A program made the position numbers and the translations under genes. Shown here in pieces: positions 29,739 through 39,529 of a stretch of DNA of 64,000 bases (positions are counted from its first letter, which is position 1; every line of letters starts with the position of its first letter). Where the stretch lies: the NCBI GenBank assembly GCA_964645655.1, contig CAZXZS010000003.1, forward strand, positions 124,001-188,000. Reading direction: 5' to 3'. Source of the DNA: JAGOUA01 sp964645655. GTDB taxonomy: Bacteria > Patescibacteriota > Patescibacteriia > 2-12-FULL-60-25. The notes beneath the pieces are model-generated. The model had not been told where the DNA came from. It saw nothing but the letters and a program-made list of their open reading frames with translations, and made no database searches.

Positions 29739-30167
29739 TTAGGCCCCTCCCGCACCCGTCACGCTCGGAAGCGCGTTGAGGACGAAGTTGGAGATGGCAA
29801 ACGAAGAGACGATGATGATCAAGCCGATGATGGCGTTCTTGATCATTTCCTTGGCCTTTTCCGGACCCTTCGAGTCGGACGACGTCATCCAGAGGAAGCC
29901 GGCGTAGACGAGGTAGACCAGGAGCAAGACCCCCATGAAACTGAGGACAATGTTGATGATGTTCCCGATGATGACGGGTAGCGGCTGGTTGGTGGTAGTT
30001 CCGATCGCACGCTGCTGGATGGCGTTGTTTGTCTGCTGCGCGAAGCCAGTGGTACCAAACGGATTCGTGTTAGGGCGCAACACGCCCGATTGGGCGAACG
30101 CCGAGGCCGGACCCGCCACCGCGGTGAGGACCACCGCACCGGTGTAGATCAGTGAGCGAATATTCAT
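29739..30167 (-). CDS. VirB2/TrbC-like pilin family protein (copy 6)
   Basis: 142 residues. Signal peptide (ending SAFAQ) and two membrane helices (IIGNIINIVLSFMGVLLLVYL and NAIIGLIIIVSSFAISNFVL) joined by the loop GFLWMTSSDSKGPEKAKEMI. The GFLWMT-acidic-loop-NA-G pattern recurs in all six proteins of this cluster. Members of this group are related to type IV secretion pilins and are common in Patescibacteria. The ATG at 30167 is preferred over the longer frame because only it gives a signal peptide. Confidence 0.75.
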   Translation of the reverse strand: MNIRSLIYTGAVVLTAVAGPASAFAQSGVLRPNTNPFGTTGFAQQTNNAIQQRAIGTTTNQPLPVIIGNIINIVLSFMGVLLLVYLVYAGFLWMTSSDSKGPEKAKEMIKNAIIGLIIIVSSFAISNFVLNALPSVTGAGGA

Positions 30168-30210
30168 AGTGAAGAACCTACGCGTTAGAAGTCGAACTAG
30201 GAACGATGGC

Positions 30211-30687
30211 TTACGGCGCAACGGCCCCCGCTCCCGCCCCGGCACCTGCCCCCGCTCCCGCCCCTTCGGCCCCAGGGGCCACGGCGGGGGCGTTTCCGGT
30301 CGCGATCGTTCCCAACGTGTCAAGCACGAAGCTTGAGATCGCGAAGGAGACAACGATGAGCAGGAGTCCCGCGACGGCGTTCTTGACCATGTTCTGTGCC
30401 TCCCCCACCTGCTTGGCGTCTGGCGCCGTCATCCAGAGGAAGCCGGCGTAGAGGAGGTAGCAGAGGAGCAGGACCCCGGAGAACTGCAGGGCGACGGAGA
30501 CCACGTTCCCGATGATGTTGACGACGCACTGCGAACCTACGCAGGTCGGACGTGCCGACCCGAAGGCCGCCGTGGCCGCCGAATTGACGCCGCGCTGGAT
30601 GTCCGCCACTTGTGCGGACGCCACAAACGGGGTCACGAGCAGGGTCGCGCCGAGCAACAGGCCTTTGCCTAAACGAGAGAGGGACAT
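30211..30687 (-). CDS. VirB2/TrbC-like pilin family protein (copy 5)
   Basis: 158 residues. Signal peptide ending VASAQ, a short extracellular part with two Cys, two membrane helices around GFLWMTAPDAKQVGEAQNMVKNA, and an Ala/Gly/Pro repeat tail (GAGAGAGAGAGA). Same orientation and architecture as its neighbours. Confidence 0.75.
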   Translation of the reverse strand: MSLSRLGKGLLLGATLLVTPFVASAQVADIQRGVNSAATAAFGSARPTCVGSQCVVNIIGNVVSVALQFSGVLLLCYLLYAGFLWMTAPDAKQVGEAQNMVKNAVAGLLLIVVSFAISSFVLDTLGTIATGNAPAVAPGAEGAGAGAGAGAGAGAVAP

Positions 30688-30711
30688 GGGAGGGGAAGGA
30701 CCTTAAGCGGT

Positions 30712-31143
30712 TTACAGGGAGGATCCGCTACTGCCCGTTGTCGCCGAGAGAAGGCTCCCGAGGACGAAGCGCGTAATGGCCCAAGCGGACAAGATGATCG
30801 CCAACCCGATGATGCCGGAGACAATGAGGTTCTTCGCCTCGCTCGTCTTCTCTTCATTTCCGCCGGAGATCATGTACTTGAAGCCGCCGACAATGACGAT
30901 GATGACCGAGATAATCCCGAGGAAGCTCAATGCCACATTGATGATGCGCGCGGCCGTCTGGCGGACGTCGCCACCACCCAACTTGATGCCGCTGGTTTCG
31001 ATGGCGGTCACACCTAAGTCATCCGGCGTCAGGGTCCCGGCCGAAGGGCGGGATTGCGCGAAGGCGAACGACGGGGTGAACATACCCACTGCCATGGAGG
31101 CCGTAGCGACCCCAGCAAAGAGCTTTTTCCATGCTGCTGTCAT
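30712..31143 (-). CDS. VirB2/TrbC-like pilin family protein (copy 4)
   Basis: 143 residues. Signal peptide ending AFAQ, two membrane helices around GGFKYMISGGNEEKTSEAKN, Ser/Gly tail. Unlike most chromosomal genes it has a good ribosome site (AGGGGGTG). The closest counterpart outside CPR is the T4SS pilin family that annotation pipelines call pilin or TrbC. Confidence 0.78.
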   Translation of the reverse strand: MTAAWKKLFAGVATASMAVGMFTPSFAFAQSRPSAGTLTPDDLGVTAIETSGIKLGGGDVRQTAARIINVALSFLGIISVIIVIVGGFKYMISGGNEEKTSEAKNLIVSGIIGLAIILSAWAITRFVLGSLLSATTGSSGSSL

Positions 31144-31252
31144 GAACGTTCACCCCCTTTCTGTGTAAAAGATAGTTGCATAGAGCAAACGCGCAGGACG
31201 CGTATGATTGCGGTTGGATTATACCACACCGATGCCGAGAGCAAGAAACGCG

Positions 31253-32254
31253 TCAAGAACTCAGGCCCGCGAACTCCGCGACGACCTGCATGAAGGCCGT
31301 GATCATGGTGTACGAGAGCACGACGATCGCTACGCCCAAGATGGCGTTCTTCGTGGTCGTCTGCGCCGCTTTGACCTGCGCCTGGTCACCGCCCGCCGTC
31401 ATCCATTGCAGGCCCGCCCACACGAGCATCGCCAGGAACAGGGCGCCGACGATCCCCAGCAGCACCTTGATCAGGTTCCCGATGAACGCCGGGATCGACA
31501 GGTTGGTGAAGGACTCGTTGATGGTCTCGAACCGCTGCGTATCGGTGACGCCACCGACGCTTGCGGCCGGGGCCGTGGTCGGGATGCATTGGGGCGCGCG
31601 CTCCATATCCGTCAGGACGCTCGAGACGAGCCCACCCATCTGCAGGCCTTGGCAGGCCTGTTCCGGACCGGTCGCGACCGCCTGGCAGGTACGACGGCAC
31701 TCCGCCACGCAGGTATTTTGATCTGTCGCGGCCGAACACGACCCGCCGTTACGGGCTTCGGTATCCCCTACGCAGAGAAATCGGCAACGGAACGTGTCCC
31801 CAGGGCGCGCCGGCGGCGGAACCGGGGTCGGACTGACGACGGGGCCCGCGTTGACGTTCGTCGGTCGCGCGCCAGGAGGGATGATGAGACAGCGGCCATC
31901 AAAGTACGTTTCCGTCCGATCGGTATTCAATAGGTCGCGGCACCAGGAGGTATTGCGCAATTCTTGGGCCGTCAGCGCGAGCGCCCCGCTTTGGGCGGCC
32001 TGGCAAAATTCGCGCGCCATCTCCGCAGAGGCGTTCGTGGTATCGCCCTCGCACGGCGGCCCGACCCGGCATTCCGCGGCCACCGAACAGGTGTTTCCGA
32101 CCACGTAGGTGATATACACCGAACCATCCGCACGCGGCGTCAGGTTGCGGCAAAAGGTGGTGCAATTGCCCGCGAAGGCGTCAGAAGGCAGGATCCAAGC
32201 CGCAATAAGAGCGGCGATGAGGCCACATCCGAACGGGAGGAAAGACGGTTTCAT
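31253..32254 (-). CDS. Cys-rich secreted protein with VirB2-like C-terminal domain (copy 3)
   Basis: 333 residues. Signal peptide, then a ~190-residue extracellular part with many paired Cys (CTTFCRN, CSVAAEC, CRFLC, CVAECRRTC) and a Pro-rich linker. The C-terminal two-helix domain carries the cluster pattern AGLQWMTAGGDQAQVKAAQT. It looks like a pilin-like anchor with an added disulfide-bonded ectodomain. Confidence 0.72.
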   Translation of the reverse strand: MKPSFLPFGCGLIAALIAAWILPSDAFAGNCTTFCRNLTPRADGSVYITYVVGNTCSVAAECRVGPPCEGDTTNASAEMAREFCQAAQSGALALTAQELRNTSWCRDLLNTDRTETYFDGRCLIIPPGARPTNVNAGPVVSPTPVPPPARPGDTFRCRFLCVGDTEARNGGSCSAATDQNTCVAECRRTCQAVATGPEQACQGLQMGGLVSSVLTDMERAPQCIPTTAPAASVGGVTDTQRFETINESFTNLSIPAFIGNLIKVLLGIVGALFLAMLVWAGLQWMTAGGDQAQVKAAQTTTKNAILGVAIVVLSYTMITAFMQVVAEFAGLSS

Positions 32255-32260
32255 AGGGCA

Positions 32261-32998
32261 TTAGGGCGCCGTCGGCGCGGTATCACGCGGGGCGGCGGTC
32301 TGCTGTGCAGAACGCCGGCCCGTCTCCTCAAAGATCGAGAGGAACGCCGTGGCCAACCCATACGAGAAAAACAGGAGGACGATCCCAAGCGCCGCATTCT
32401 TGACGATGGTCTTGGCCTCTTCCGTGCGCTTGCTCTCGCCCGCCGTCATCCAGAGGACGCCACCCCAAATAAACCAGAGGAGGGCAAGGGCGCCGAGGAT
32501 GCCGATGATGGCTTTCACGATCCGGCCGAAGATGTCGACGAGATTGGTGGTTCCGAGAGGGTTCGGGAGTTCTGCGGGGGTATTCGCGGTTTGCCCAGCG
32601 GCACGACCCGTCGCACCAGAAGCGCCTGCCCCACCTGTTGCCGCTGGCGCTGCCGGAGCCTGGTTCGGGACCACGCACCGCGGCTGTGGCGTACGGGCGC
32701 AACGCAAGCCCGTTCCGATATCGGGTGGCAACCCGTTCCCCTCTGGCCCAGCAGAAAGGCAGACCGTGTCGCACATGGCTTGGCAGGTCTGATCGCTCGC
32801 GGCCGTCGTGCACGCGATGATCCGCTGGGCGACAATCGGCGGCAGTGACGGATTCGAGGCTGAGACGCAGCTAAACGAGCAGGTCCCGCGACCTGCCCCA
32901 GAAGCCGGCAGAGCCCCACCCGATTGAGCGAAGGCGACCTGCGGCAAGAGCCCCGCCAAGACCAGCGCCATGCCCGCGATACGAGAAAGGAAAGTCAT
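32261..32998 (-). CDS. Cys-rich secreted protein with VirB2-like C-terminal domain (copy 2)
   Basis: 245 residues. Signal peptide ending AFAQ, a Cys-containing ectodomain (CSFSCVSA, CQAMCDTVC), an Ala/Gly/Thr linker, and the two-helix domain with GGVLWMTAGESKRTEEAKTI. It lies 6 bp upstream of copy 3, so the two are cotranscribed. Confidence 0.72.
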   Translation of the reverse strand: MTFLSRIAGMALVLAGLLPQVAFAQSGGALPASGAGRGTCSFSCVSASNPSLPPIVAQRIIACTTAASDQTCQAMCDTVCLSAGPEGNGLPPDIGTGLRCARTPQPRCVVPNQAPAAPAATGGAGASGATGRAAGQTANTPAELPNPLGTTNLVDIFGRIVKAIIGILGALALLWFIWGGVLWMTAGESKRTEEAKTIVKNAALGIVLLFFSYGLATAFLSIFEETGRRSAQQTAAPRDTAPTAP

Positions 32999-33006
32999 AG
33001 AAAAAG

Positions 33007-33804
33007 CTAGCGCGTAGTGCCGCCAGATGGCGCGGGCGTGGTGGCAGAAGGAACCGAACGGCCCGGCAAGCGCGTATACGACGAGCCCACCCCCAATCCC
33101 GTCGACACGAAGCGCACGGCCACTCCGGCGACCATGATAATGATGATCCCGATGAACGCCCCCGTCACCATCTTTTGCGCTTCGGCGACCTGTTTTGCCT
33201 CATACGCGAAGAGGAGTAGCTTCGCGCCCGCATACAAGAACGTCCCCAAGAACACGACGCCGGAGATGGCCAGCAGGAAGTTCGCGAATCGAACGCCCGT
33301 ATTAATGATGTCCGTCAACGAGCATTGCCCGTTTTCCGTGCAGGCCGGAAGCTCGAAACGGAAGGAGGCGCCCGACGCGGCCGGAGCCGCCGTCCCCGCT
33401 TCCGCCGTTGCTGCCGTGCCCGCCGTCCGCGCCCCTCCACCCGATGGTGCGGGCGTCGTCACGCCCGCCCCCGCGGGCGGAGCCGGGCTTGGCGCCGGTG
33501 CCGGAACAGGCGCCGGAGGCACGCTCGGGCCTGAAAAATCGACGCACTGATATACGCGGGCTCGCACAAGCCGACCAGGCACGACGCCGGGCCCCTGCGA
33601 TGAGCAGTACGCCGAACATGCCGCCTGGGTACATTCCGCATCCGTCGTGCAGGTTGGACCGTTCCCTCCGGCCCCACCGCCCCCGGGAAGCGCACAGCCG
33701 CAGCTGCATTGATTTGCGAAAACGTCGTTCACCCCGATCACGCTCCCGCCAAAAACCAACCCCAGCAAGAGCAGCGAACCCCCAAGACGACGGGAAAGAG
33801 CCAT
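33007..33804 (-). CDS. Cys-rich secreted protein with VirB2-like C-terminal domain (copy 1)
   Basis: 265 residues from the ATG at 33804; the longer frame lacks a signal peptide. Cys-rich start (NQCSCGCALPGGG), Pro/Ala-rich linker, and a two-helix domain in which the usual WMT is replaced (ALKLLLFAYEAKQVAEAQ-like), so it is the most divergent copy. First gene of the cluster in the direction of transcription. Confidence 0.7.
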   Translation of the reverse strand: MALSRRLGGSLLLLGLVFGGSVIGVNDVFANQCSCGCALPGGGGAGGNGPTCTTDAECTQAACSAYCSSQGPGVVPGRLVRARVYQCVDFSGPSVPPAPVPAPAPSPAPPAGAGVTTPAPSGGGARTAGTAATAEAGTAAPAASGASFRFELPACTENGQCSLTDIINTGVRFANFLLAISGVVFLGTFLYAGAKLLLFAYEAKQVAEAQKMVTGAFIGIIIIMVAGVAVRFVSTGLGVGSSYTRLPGRSVPSATTPAPSGGTTR

Positions 33805-34069
33805 AGGACAAAAGATCATTGGCATGATAGCACAAGGGGCGTGAAAAGGGAGAACCGGATCGGGCATGCATAAGCAGTCAAGAGGACGAAGGACGCCTCG
33901 AACGCAGACAGCTAAACTGGAAGCGCGCATCTGACCGACAAAACGGATGCCATCCGGTCGGAGCTGCACGCCTCTACGCGCGGAACGTCACTTTTTCCCT
34001 GATCTTAGACAAATATTCACGTTTAAGATAGACTTATTCGGCACGGTTTTAATAAGAAAATACCTTTTT

Positions 34070-34756
34070 ATGTTCAAACGTCCCGACCAGCGCGTCGCGA
34101 TCTTCATCGACACGCAAAACATGTACCATTCGGCCAAGCACATCTTCAGCGCCCGCGTGAACTTCCCCGCTGTCGTGGCCGCCGCCGTCGGCGATCGCCG
34201 CGTCATCCGCGCCATCGCCTACGTCGCCAAGTCAAAGACGGGTGAAGAGCAAGCCTTTTTTGAAGCGTTGACGCAGAACGGCATCGAACTCAAGATGAAG
34301 GACGTCCAGGAATTCGCGAGCGGCCAAAAGAAGGCCGACTGGGACGTCGGCATGGCCATCGACGCCGTCGCGATCGCCCCCAAAGTCGACGTGGTCGTGC
34401 TCGTCACGGGCGACGGCGACTTCGTCCCGCTCATCGAGCACCTGCAAAGCCGCGGTGTCCTGTGCGAAGTGGTCGCCTTCGACTCGTCGACCAACGCCCG
34501 CCTGCGCGAGATCGCCTCGTCGTTCCTCGACCTGGCCAGCGATCCGGACCTCTTCCTCATCCGCCCGCGCCGCCGCGGCGCACCCGCGAAGGCCCAGCAA
34601 GATCCAGACGACGCCCCGCTCGAACTCCCGTCTGACGAGGAAGCGTCGCTCCTCGGCGGCCCCGTGACCCCGCCCGCCCCTTCCGATTCCCCTGCCGCCG
34701 GCGACAAGCCCCGCCATGGGAGCGGCCCGCGCCGCCAGATCCGCGTCACCTTTTAG
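34070..34756 (+). CDS. NYN-domain (LabA/DUF88-like) protein
   Basis: 228 residues. NYN/PIN-like nuclease fold over residues ~8-165: VAIFIDTQNM (first Asp), ADWDVGMAIDA and VTGDGDFVPLIEHL (further Asp residues). The C-terminal ~60 residues are Pro/Asp-rich with a basic end. The family contains RNA-processing nucleases. Only 17 bp separate it from pnp, so joint action in RNA turnover is likely. No ribosome site is visible before the ATG. Confidence 0.85.
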   Translation: MFKRPDQRVAIFIDTQNMYHSAKHIFSARVNFPAVVAAAVGDRRVIRAIAYVAKSKTGEEQAFFEALTQNGIELKMKDVQEFASGQKKADWDVGMAIDAVAIAPKVDVVVLVTGDGDFVPLIEHLQSRGVLCEVVAFDSSTNARLREIASSFLDLASDPDLFLIRPRRRGAPAKAQQDPDDAPLELPSDEEASLLGGPVTPPAPSDSPAAGDKPRHGSGPRRQIRVTF

Positions 34757-34773
34757 CGTCCTGACCCCCGTTT

Positions 34774-36981
34774 ATGCCTTCCCCCCAAGATTATTCGATC
34801 GAGTTCGCCGGCCGTCCGCTCACCATCAGCGTCGGCCAGCTCGCCCAGCAGACCAACGCCTCCTGCGTCGTCCGCTACGGCGACACCATGGTCCTGTGCG
34901 CCGCCACCCTCGGCGAGATGCGCGAAGAAGCCGATTTCTTCCCGTTAAGCGTCGATTTTGAAGAGCGCCTGTACGCGGCGGGCCGCATCAAGGGCTCCCG
35001 GTTCATCAAGCGCGAAGGCCGCCCCACCGACGAAGCCGTCCTTTCGGGCCGCCTTGTCGACCGTGCCGTCCGTCCGTTGTTCCCCAGCAACCTCCGCAAC
35101 GAGGTCGCGGTGGTCGCGACGGTCATTTCCCATGACCAGGAGAATGACGCCGACCTTCCGGCCCTCATTGGCGCATCGTGTGCCCTCGCCCTGTCCGACA
35201 TCCCCTGGAACGGCCCGATCGCTGCCGTCCGCGTCGGACGCAAGGATGGCCAGCTCATCCTGATGCCCACCTACCAGCAAACCGAAGAAGGCGACCTCGA
35301 CCTTGTCGTCGCCGGCACCCCCGAAAAGACCCTCATGGTGGAAGCCGGCGCCAAGCGCGTCGCCGAAGCCGACATGCTCGCCGCCCTGCAATTCGGGCTC
35401 AAGAGCCTGCAGCCGGTCGTCGACCTCATCAAGCAGGTCGTGAGCAAGCACGGCAAGACGAAACGCTCGCTCGCCAAGCCGGCAGAGGACGCCGCCAAGG
35501 CCGAAGGCCTCGCGAACGTCGACCGCGTGGTGCAGGCGTTCCTTGCGGAACACGGCCGCGAACTCTTCACCAACCCCCTCCGGACCAAGGCGGACCGAAA
35601 GGCCGCCGTCAAGCAACTCGAGGCCGCCGCGATCGCGAACGCCGCCGAGCAGGGCCTCGGGAAGGAATGGAAGAAGGCCATCGCCTTGCGTGTCAGCGAT
35701 TACGCCGAAGCCGAGGTGACGCGCCTCATCCTCGAGGAAGGCCGGCGCGCCGATGGCCGCGGCCTCCACGAGATCCGCCCGCTGAGCGCGATCGTCGGCC
35801 TCATGCCGCGCACGCACGGGTCGGGCCTCTTCGAACGTGGCTCCACGCAAGTCCTGACGGCCGTCACCCTCGGCTCGCCGGGCATGGAACAGACGCTCGA
35901 CACCATGGAATTCCAGCTCACCAAGCGCTATTTCCACCACTACAACTTCCCCAGCTACTCCGTCGCCGAGACCAAGCCCAACCGTGGCCCGGGCCGTCGT
36001 GAGATCGGCCATGGCGCCCTCGCCGAACGTGCCCTCATGCCCGTCATCCCCAACCGCGAGGTCTTCCCGTACACGATGCGCGTCGTTTCCGAAGTCTTGA
36101 GCTCCAACGGCTCCAGCTCGATGGGCGCCACCTGCGGCTCGACCCTCGCCCTCATGGATGCGGGCGTGCCGATCGCCGCTCCCGTCGCCGGCATCGCCAT
36201 GGGCCTCGCCAGCGATGAGGAAAAGGGCAAATACCAGGTCATCACCGACCTCCAGGACCTTGAAGACGGCAACGGCGGCATGGACTTCAAGATCGCCGGC
36301 ACCCGCGACGGCATCACCGCCATCCAGATGGACACGAAAACGAGCGGCCTGCCCTGGAGCGTCGTCGAAGAGACCCTCAAGCGCGCCCACACGGCCCGCC
36401 TGCAGGTGCTGGACGTCATCGAGCAGACCATCCCGGCCCCGCGCCCGGAATTGTCCAAGTACGCGCCGCGCATCGTGAGCTTCATGATCAACCCCGAACG
36501 CATCCGCGACGTCATCGGCCCGGGCGGCAAGGTGATCAACGAGATCATCGCCAAGCACAAGGTCGAGATCGACGTCGAGGACAGCGGCCAGGTGACCGTG
36601 ACCTCGGTGAATCCCGAATCCTTGCAGCAAGCCGTCGACTGGATCAAGCAGCTGACGCGCGAAGTGAAGGCGGGCGAGGAGTTCGAGGGCCGCGTCACGC
36701 GCATCCTCGATTTCGGTGCCTTCGTCGAGATCCTCCCCAAGGTCGAAGGGCTCGTGCACATCTCCGAACTGGCCCCCTACCGCGTCAACCGCGTCGACGA
36801 CCAGGTGAAGATCGGCCAGATGGTGAAGGTCGTTGTCTACGAGATCGACAGCATGGGACGCCTCAACCTGTCGATGAAACGGGTCGCGAGCAACACGTTC
36901 CCGCCTGCGCCAACGACCCCTCCGGCCCGACCGCCACGCGAGGGCGGACGGCCGCCGTTCCGAGGGGGGAGAGAGGGCTGA
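34774..36981 (+). CDS. pnp: polyribonucleotide nucleotidyltransferase (PNPase)
   Basis: 735 residues. 3'-5' phosphorolytic RNase and a core RNA-turnover enzyme. Order: RNase PH domain 1 (~5-215), helical linker, RNase PH domain 2 (~310-540, with SSNGSSSMGATCGSTLALMD), KH domain (~560-620, VIGPGGKVINEII) and S1 domain (~628-700, GRVTRILDFGAFVEILP). Pro/Arg/Gly-rich tail. No ribosome site visible. A strong terminator follows. Confidence 0.97.
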   Translation: MPSPQDYSIEFAGRPLTISVGQLAQQTNASCVVRYGDTMVLCAATLGEMREEADFFPLSVDFEERLYAAGRIKGSRFIKREGRPTDEAVLSGRLVDRAVRPLFPSNLRNEVAVVATVISHDQENDADLPALIGASCALALSDIPWNGPIAAVRVGRKDGQLILMPTYQQTEEGDLDLVVAGTPEKTLMVEAGAKRVAEADMLAALQFGLKSLQPVVDLIKQVVSKHGKTKRSLAKPAEDAAKAEGLANVDRVVQAFLAEHGRELFTNPLRTKADRKAAVKQLEAAAIANAAEQGLGKEWKKAIALRVSDYAEAEVTRLILEEGRRADGRGLHEIRPLSAIVGLMPRTHGSGLFERGSTQVLTAVTLGSPGMEQTLDTMEFQLTKRYFHHYNFPSYSVAETKPNRGPGRREIGHGALAERALMPVIPNREVFPYTMRVVSEVLSSNGSSSMGATCGSTLALMDAGVPIAAPVAGIAMGLASDEEKGKYQVITDLQDLEDGNGGMDFKIAGTRDGITAIQMDTKTSGLPWSVVEETLKRAHTARLQVLDVIEQTIPAPRPELSKYAPRIVSFMINPERIRDVIGPGGKVINEIIAKHKVEIDVEDSGQVTVTSVNPESLQQAVDWIKQLTREVKAGEEFEGRVTRILDFGAFVEILPKVEGLVHISELAPYRVNRVDDQVKIGQMVKVVVYEIDSMGRLNLSMKRVASNTFPPAPTTPPARPPREGGRPPFRGGREG

Positions 36982-37008
36982 CATTCGCCGCCGCATCCAC
37001 CCGAGAAC

Positions 37009-37042
37009 AAGCGAAAAGAGCCGGATAGGCTCTTTTCGCTTA
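37009..37042 (+). terminator. terminator of pnp
   Basis: AAGCGAAAAGAGCC/GGCTCTTTTCGCTT stem, symmetrical, functioning on either strand. Confidence 0.85.
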
Positions 37043-37079
37043 CTTAAGGTTAGGCCACCGGCCGTCGCCCATAGGGTCG

Positions 37080-38441
37080 CTAACGCCAACCGTCAGAAAC
37101 CGTTACCGTCGCCCTTTTTTCAAAATACCTTCGTAAGCGCAATCTCATCCCTTCGCTTATGCGCGGATCACGCGTGAGCAAAAAAGCTGCATATATAGCG
37201 GGTAAATTCATGTACCGATTAAATGGCTTAGAGAAATCTAAGGTGATCGGGGTCGCCTGTGGGTATGGATAGATCACGTGGACAGAAAGCCTATTCCCCT
37301 GCTCTCTTACCCGATAAATGGCATCGAGAGCTGAAACAGGGATCGTTCCGCGTTCTGCCAAAGCCATCAAGAAAACGGCGTCGGTGGGCGTCGCATACTC
37401 TTCCTCGCGGTCATCCTCATCATATTCCTCATACCGTCTATATTCCTTAACCCTTAACTCCCGGCCATCGACGATCTCAAGCTTTTCACCCGTCGGGAGC
37501 GCGATCCAAATCACTTCTTCCAAACGAACATCATTCTTACCGCCATATCCCGGCCGATAGTCCTGCACAGGCCGCTCGCCGACCTTCACCCGAAGCAAGG
37601 CCCCGACAAAACGCTCCTTCTCCGCTTGTGGCAAGGAAGAAAGCAAGACTGCTTCCAGGTATCGAGCGTACTCATACCTGTACTGATGAGGCCGTGGCCA
37701 CCCCGAAGCCCTGACAATTTCCGATAAGGCATACTCCGCCTTCTCATAGGTATAGCGCGACACCCTTCCAATCTCCCCATTTGGTTTTCTTCGTCTAAAA
37801 ACGTACTCGCCCGTTTCACTCCGAACGACGATCGGAAGCATCAGCTGCGTTAGGACATGCCGATCCCCGAAAGAGACGTTTAACCCCTCCAACAAACGCG
37901 CACCGCCGATCATCTCTTCCGCGCATGCGAAGCCGTTCGAATTAAGTAGCTCACCTTTCACGGGCGCACGCCAATCATTGGCAAGTCCGAAATCAAGCCA
38001 TAAATCCGGCTCGCTTTCTGCCGGGATCAGATCCATCCCCGGAACCCTCGTTCCCTCATTTCGCTCACCCGTATTCATCATGGCCCCCAACCTCATTTCC
38101 AACCTCGCCCGAATCAACCCAAGAAACTCCTCCTCCTTTAAGTCCAGGACCGTCTCTGTCTTCCCCGCAAGAAAAACGGCGAGCTTCGCCACAAGCGCGT
38201 CAAAATGTTCACGATCCGCAAGCCACCAGGCCCCCTCCGCATCCAATGGGAGGCCGCGTACGGCATCCTCTATCCAACGAATGGCGAGTTCCCGTCGGGA
38301 TTCGGCGTAGGGTCTGGTATGGTCCTTGGATGCGACTCCGTCGGGCATAAAAAATAGGATAAAAAGGACTACGGGCGCTTCTCCATAACAGGATACCATT
38401 CTCCGAACCACCTGAGAATCTCCGGACGCATAGCCATCCAT
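37080..38441 (-). CDS. hypothetical protein
   Basis: 453 residues in the longest frame; ATGs at 38399 and 38348 are alternative starts. A possible -10 (TATCCT, minus strand, near 38390) would favour the shortest form. The protein is acidic, soluble and of mixed secondary structure, with a conspicuous charged run (EYRRYEEYDEDDREEEYATP near residue 345). No family recognised. Convergent with p pnp's terminator region and divergent from 38474. Confidence 0.7.
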   Translation of the reverse strand: MDGYASGDSQVVRRMVSCYGEAPVVLFILFFMPDGVASKDHTRPYAESRRELAIRWIEDAVRGLPLDAEGAWWLADREHFDALVAKLAVFLAGKTETVLDLKEEEFLGLIRARLEMRLGAMMNTGERNEGTRVPGMDLIPAESEPDLWLDFGLANDWRAPVKGELLNSNGFACAEEMIGGARLLEGLNVSFGDRHVLTQLMLPIVVRSETGEYVFRRRKPNGEIGRVSRYTYEKAEYALSEIVRASGWPRPHQYRYEYARYLEAVLLSSLPQAEKERFVGALLRVKVGERPVQDYRPGYGGKNDVRLEEVIWIALPTGEKLEIVDGRELRVKEYRRYEEYDEDDREEEYATPTDAVFLMALAERGTIPVSALDAIYRVREQGNRLSVHVIYPYPQATPITLDFSKPFNRYMNLPAIYAAFLLTRDPRISEGMRLRLRRYFEKRATVTVSDGWR

Positions 38442-38473
38442 CCAAAAATCCGCTAGCCTAAGGTGGTCATCCC

Positions 38474-39529
38474 ATGGAAGAAACTTTCGCCCCCTTCGGT
38501 ACCGAACACCAGATCATCCTCGATGCGCGGGTGGCGCGGTTCCCCTTTGCCCGTCTGCCGTTTTTGTTGGGGGCGCTCTTCATGTTCCTGCTGTTAGCCC
38601 TAGGCGGTGGCTGGATCTGGCAGCGACACGTCTCTTTCTCCGTTCCGGAGACAGCGATCACGGCCATCCTTCCCCCCGCTGCGCAACGCTGGATGCAAAC
38701 GCAGAACACGCTCCCCATCCCAAATGCCTGGACCGGGGTCGTGCCCGGTAGCCGCCTATCTATATTAATAGGTGGAACGCTCGAACGCCCCACCTGGATC
38801 CTTGCACCGTTTTGGACAAAGGCCCCCGCTGGCTTCGCTTCGCATGAACGCCACGGACTGTACCGGCTCAGCGTCCGCGACGAAACGGGTGCGACCAACC
38901 GGCTCCATCTTTCCGAAGCGGCATCTTGGCTCAAGCAAACGCCGGATGCGCTCGGAGCGCTCGCCTGGCGGCAGGCATCCTCTTCAGAACCTGTTTTTTT
39001 GGCTTGGAATACGTCCCTTTTGACAAGCTCCCTCCCCGCCTCGGTCCAGGGCGAACTGTCTGACACGGATGATGTTTCGTATCTGCTCCAGCAAAACGAC
39101 TTCGATACCGCCTTCCTTGGCTCGGTCTCCGTGAATGGTCAGGGCTTGGCCCCTTGGCGAGAGCGGCTCGAACGCGTCTCCTGGTCTGAAACCCCTTCAG
39201 GACGCTCGTGGGAACTGCGCTTTGCGAATGCGGCCCCCGAAAACACCCTCTTCCTCCCCCCTTTGGGAACCGAGCGCCGTTTTTTACGCGATGGCTCAAT
39301 CAGCACACTCCTCACAACCACGAGCACGCCTCCAACAGACACGACCCTCCGCCTGGGTGAGGCGCCTTCCTCGACGGGACACGCCTGCGCGACGCCCGGC
39401 TTCAAGCCGTTCTTGCGTATTCGTGGCGCGACCTTCGCTCATCTGCTCCCGGCGCTGCTCCCCACTTCAGACATCGACCTTCTCGAGGTCGGCGCGTTTG
39501 AAGAGCGGTTATCGATCTGCCTCCGGTGA
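38474..39529 (+). CDS. hypothetical single-pass membrane protein
   Basis: 351 residues. One N-terminal membrane helix (~28-50: LPFLLGALFMFLLLALGGGW) after a short cytoplasmic part, then a ~300-residue soluble outer domain without a known signature. Possible -10 TAGCCT at 38454. Codon use is less GC-biased than its neighbours. Confidence 0.7.
   Translation: MEETFAPFGTEHQIILDARVARFPFARLPFLLGALFMFLLLALGGGWIWQRHVSFSVPETAITAILPPAAQRWMQTQNTLPIPNAWTGVVPGSRLSILIGGTLERPTWILAPFWTKAPAGFASHERHGLYRLSVRDETGATNRLHLSEAASWLKQTPDALGALAWRQASSSEPVFLAWNTSLLTSSLPASVQGELSDTDDVSYLLQQNDFDTAFLGSVSVNGQGLAPWRERLERVSWSETPSGRSWELRFANAAPENTLFLPPLGTERRFLRDGSISTLLTTTSTPPTDTTLRLGEAPSSTGHACATPGFKPFLRIRGATFAHLLPALLPTSDIDLLEVGAFEERLSICLR

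Noticed and set aside
34945..37089. 714-codon minus-strand frame opposite pnp, and similar long frames opposite 24748-26247, 15064-16353 and 43204-44823
   Set aside because: They mirror well-supported genes in GC-rich DNA and show no domain of their own.
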